Assembly: GCA_032111745.1 (NCBI GenBank) | Contig: JAULUH010000011.1 | Span: 1 to 6,653, forward strand | DNA from: JAULUH01 sp032111745 | Lineage (GTDB): Bacteria > Chloroflexota > Anaerolineae > JAAEKA01 | Reading direction: 5' to 3' | DNA: 6,653 nucleotides | Part shown: one piece after another, positions 5,299 to 6,653 of the stretch | How the letters are laid out: the number at the start of each line of letters is the position of its first letter | Position numbering within the stretch: the first letter of the stretch is position 1 | Made by a program: the position numbers and the translations under genes | The notes under the pieces: model-generated | Databases searched by the model: none | Told to the model about the DNA's origin: nothing | What the model saw: the letters and a program-made list of their open reading frames with translations, nothing else

Positions 5299-6455
5299 GC
5301 GCGACGACGATGAGCAAGGGCCGGGCTACCACCCGGCTGACCGCCACCCACCTGATCCTGGGCGGGCTGGCGCTGACGGTCCTGATCGGCGGCGCCGCCG
5401 GCATCTACCGCCTGTTCAAGGGCCTGGGCTCCACCACCGCCCTGACCGACACCTATCCCTGGGGCATCTGGATCGGCTTTGACTTTGCGATGATCGCCTT
5501 CTCAGGCACCGCCTTCACCATGGCCGCCCTGGTGTACATCCTGGGCCGGGAGGCCTACCGACCGGCGATGCGGCCGGCCATCCTCTTCGGCCTGCTGGGC
5601 TACGTGGCGGTGCTGGTGCTGCTGGTGCTGGACCTGGGGCGCTGGGATCGCTTCTGGAGCTTCTTCATCAACTGGAACGTGCACTCGCCGCTGTTCGAGA
5701 TCAGCTGGTGCATCGTGCTCTACAGCACCGTGTTGGCGATAGAGGCCAGCCCGCAGCTGTTCGAGCGGCTGGGCAAGGAGCGGCCGGTACGCTGGGTCTA
5801 CACCATCGTCATTCCCCTGGTGGTGGCGGGCGTGATGCTGTCGTCCCTGCACCAGAGCACCCTGGGCACACTCTACCTGAACATGCCCTACCGCCTGGAT
5901 GCCCTGTGGTACTCCCCTATCCTGTCGTTGCTATTCTTCGTGTCGGCGGTGTTGGCCGGCCTGGCCGTGGCCATGCTGACCTACCCGCTGGCCTGCCGCA
6001 TCGTGGGCAAGGAGGTAGACAACGGCATCGTGACCGGGCTGGCCCGCCTGGCGGCCTGGGTGGCCCTGGTGTACACGGCGCTGAAACTGGGCGACATCGT
6101 GATCGCCGGTGAGCTGCCTGCACTATTGGCCTTCGACCGGGCCAGCCTGTTGATGATGCTGGAGCTAGGGGTGGGCGTGATCCTGCCCATGGTGCTGTTC
6201 TTCCTGCCGGCGCTGCGCCAGGAGCGACGCTGGCAGGTGATCGGCGCCCTGTTGATCCTGTTCGGGGTGTTGCTGAACCGCTTCAACGCCACCCTGTTCG
6301 CCCAGATAGCGCCCCCTGGCGCCAGCTACTTCCCGCACGTGCTGGAGATGCTGTCCACGGCCGGGGTGCTGGCGGCAGCGGCCCTGGCCTGGGTCGCCGG
6401 CATTCGCTATCTGTCGGTGTTCGATAGCGGGTCCCACGCCAAGTATCACGACTGA
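5295..6455 (+). CDS. HybB/NrfD-family membrane subunit of formate dehydrogenase (quinone-reactive)
   Basis: A 386-residue integral membrane protein with about ten predicted helices (roughly 18-40, 56-82, 94-114, 134-152, 167-186, 205-232, 245-270, 284-304, 313-335, 347-371), the number and length typical of HybB. Family-like segments are TYPWGIWIGFDF (53-64) before helix 2 and SSLHQSTLGTLYL (183-195) after helix 5. NrfD/PsrC/HybB proteins bind no heme and exchange electrons between a four-cluster ferredoxin subunit and membrane quinone. This subunit therefore replaces the diheme cytochrome b (FdnI) of E. coli formate dehydrogenase-N. Its few histidines (19, 130, 186, 349, 381, 385) are not arranged as two b-heme ligand pairs. 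The start ATG overlaps the fdhB stop (ATGA) and follows AGGAGG at 5282-5287. The direction of electron flow (formate to quinone) and any contribution to proton-motive force are inferred. Confidence 0.9.
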   Translation: MSATTMSKGRATTRLTATHLILGGLALTVLIGGAAGIYRLFKGLGSTTALTDTYPWGIWIGFDFAMIAFSGTAFTMAALVYILGREAYRPAMRPAILFGLLGYVAVLVLLVLDLGRWDRFWSFFINWNVHSPLFEISWCIVLYSTVLAIEASPQLFERLGKERPVRWVYTIVIPLVVAGVMLSSLHQSTLGTLYLNMPYRLDALWYSPILSLLFFVSAVLAGLAVAMLTYPLACRIVGKEVDNGIVTGLARLAAWVALVYTALKLGDIVIAGELPALLAFDRASLLMMLELGVGVILPMVLFFLPALRQERRWQVIGALLILFGVLLNRFNATLFAQIAPPGASYFPHVLEMLSTAGVLAAAALAWVAGIRYLSVFDSGSHAKYHD

Positions 6456-6492
6456 GCGGCCACTGCGGCCCACGGGTAGCTTCCCCTCAAGA

Positions 6493-6530
6493 TGCAGGCG
6501 CTCGCCCGGAGGCTCGGGCGGGCGTCTGCG
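6493..6530. terminator. Strong hairpin between convergent genes, probable bidirectional terminator
   Basis: Positions 6493-6508 pair with 6515-6530 in a 16-bp stem (three G-U pairs, no bulge) around the 6-nt loop GAGGCT. The hairpin lies 37 nt after the HybB-like stop and 12 nt after the stop of the minus-strand gene. Neither side has a U-tract, so it is not a canonical intrinsic terminator. In GC-rich bacteria such stems can still end transcription or protect 3' ends. As inverted repeats work on both strands, it could serve both genes. Confidence 0.6.
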
Positions 6531-6542
6531 CGCTACGCAAAG

Positions 6543-6653
6543 CTACTCCTCCTCAAGCTGCTCCAGCCCCACGGCCATCAGGTAGCCGCGCGCCCGCTCG
6601 GTGCGGGGGAAGCGGTTGACCAGGGCCCAGAAGCGCGGGCCATGGCCGGCCTC
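6543..6653 (-). CDS. Unrecognised protein, C-terminal 36 residues (cut by window edge)
   Basis: Reading leftward from the right edge, an open frame covers all 111 nt and ends in TAG at 6545-6543. The visible tail includes GPRFWALVNRFPRTERAR followed by GYLMAVGLEQLEEE. Support for a real gene is the fully open frame, a plausible globular composition (aromatic and hydrophobic residues spaced with Arg), an acidic end of the kind common at C-termini, and a strong hairpin just beyond the stop. The plus strand has no comparable gene here. I do not recognise the family, and the fragment is too short for a function. It is convergent with the formate dehydrogenase operon, so not part of it. Confidence 0.55.
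   Translation of the reverse strand, partial: EAGHGPRFWALVNRFPRTERARGYLMAVGLEQLEEE

Overview
This is a GC-rich bacterial window whose core is a three-gene operon for a membrane-bound, exported, selenocysteine-containing formate dehydrogenase (about 1443-6455, + strand). The host cannot be fixed from sequence alone. The high GC content, a WD40-repeat protein ending in the 'CRTAGRSLSLEE' type of tail common on large WD40/NTPase proteins, and a formate dehydrogenase joined to a HybB/NrfD-type membrane subunit would fit Chloroflexota or another environmental lineage; this is a weak inference.

Layout. (1) 1-533, +: C-terminal part of a WD40-repeat protein whose start lies outside the window. (2) 556-1011, -: small secreted protein with a signal peptide and a cysteine-rich, fibronectin-III-like domain, convergent with the WD40 gene. 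(3) 1012-1442: AT-richer divergent intergenic region. It holds a perfect TATAAT box on the minus strand, a CRP/FNR-like inverted repeat and a second palindrome, several leader hairpins, and a strong Shine-Dalgarno for the operon. (4) 1443-4460: catalytic subunit FdhA, interrupted on paper by an in-frame TGA at 2001-2003. The flanking protein sequence is continuous and reads ARI-U-HSATVAALAESFGRGAMTNHW, so the TGA is the active-site selenocysteine codon (residue 187). A long imperfect hairpin at 2006-2049 is well placed as the bacterial SECIS element. (5) 4462-5298: four-cluster ferredoxin-like subunit FdhB with one C-terminal membrane helix. (6) 5295-6455: ten-helix HybB/NrfD-type quinone-reactive subunit, used in place of a diheme cytochrome b. 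(7) 6456-6542: a 16-bp-stem hairpin between convergent genes. (8) 6543-6653, -: the last 36 codons of an unrecognised gene running in from the right edge.

How the genes work together: FdhA (Tat-exported) oxidises formate at a Mo or W bis-MGD/selenocysteine centre. Electrons pass through its own [4Fe-4S] cluster and the four clusters of FdhB to the HybB-like subunit, which should reduce membrane quinone. The three genes are tightly packed (1-nt gap, then a 4-nt ATGA overlap), which implies co-transcription and coupled translation. No selenocysteine machinery (selA/B/C/D), fdhD/fdhE or molybdenum cofactor genes are in the window; they must be elsewhere if the complex is functional.
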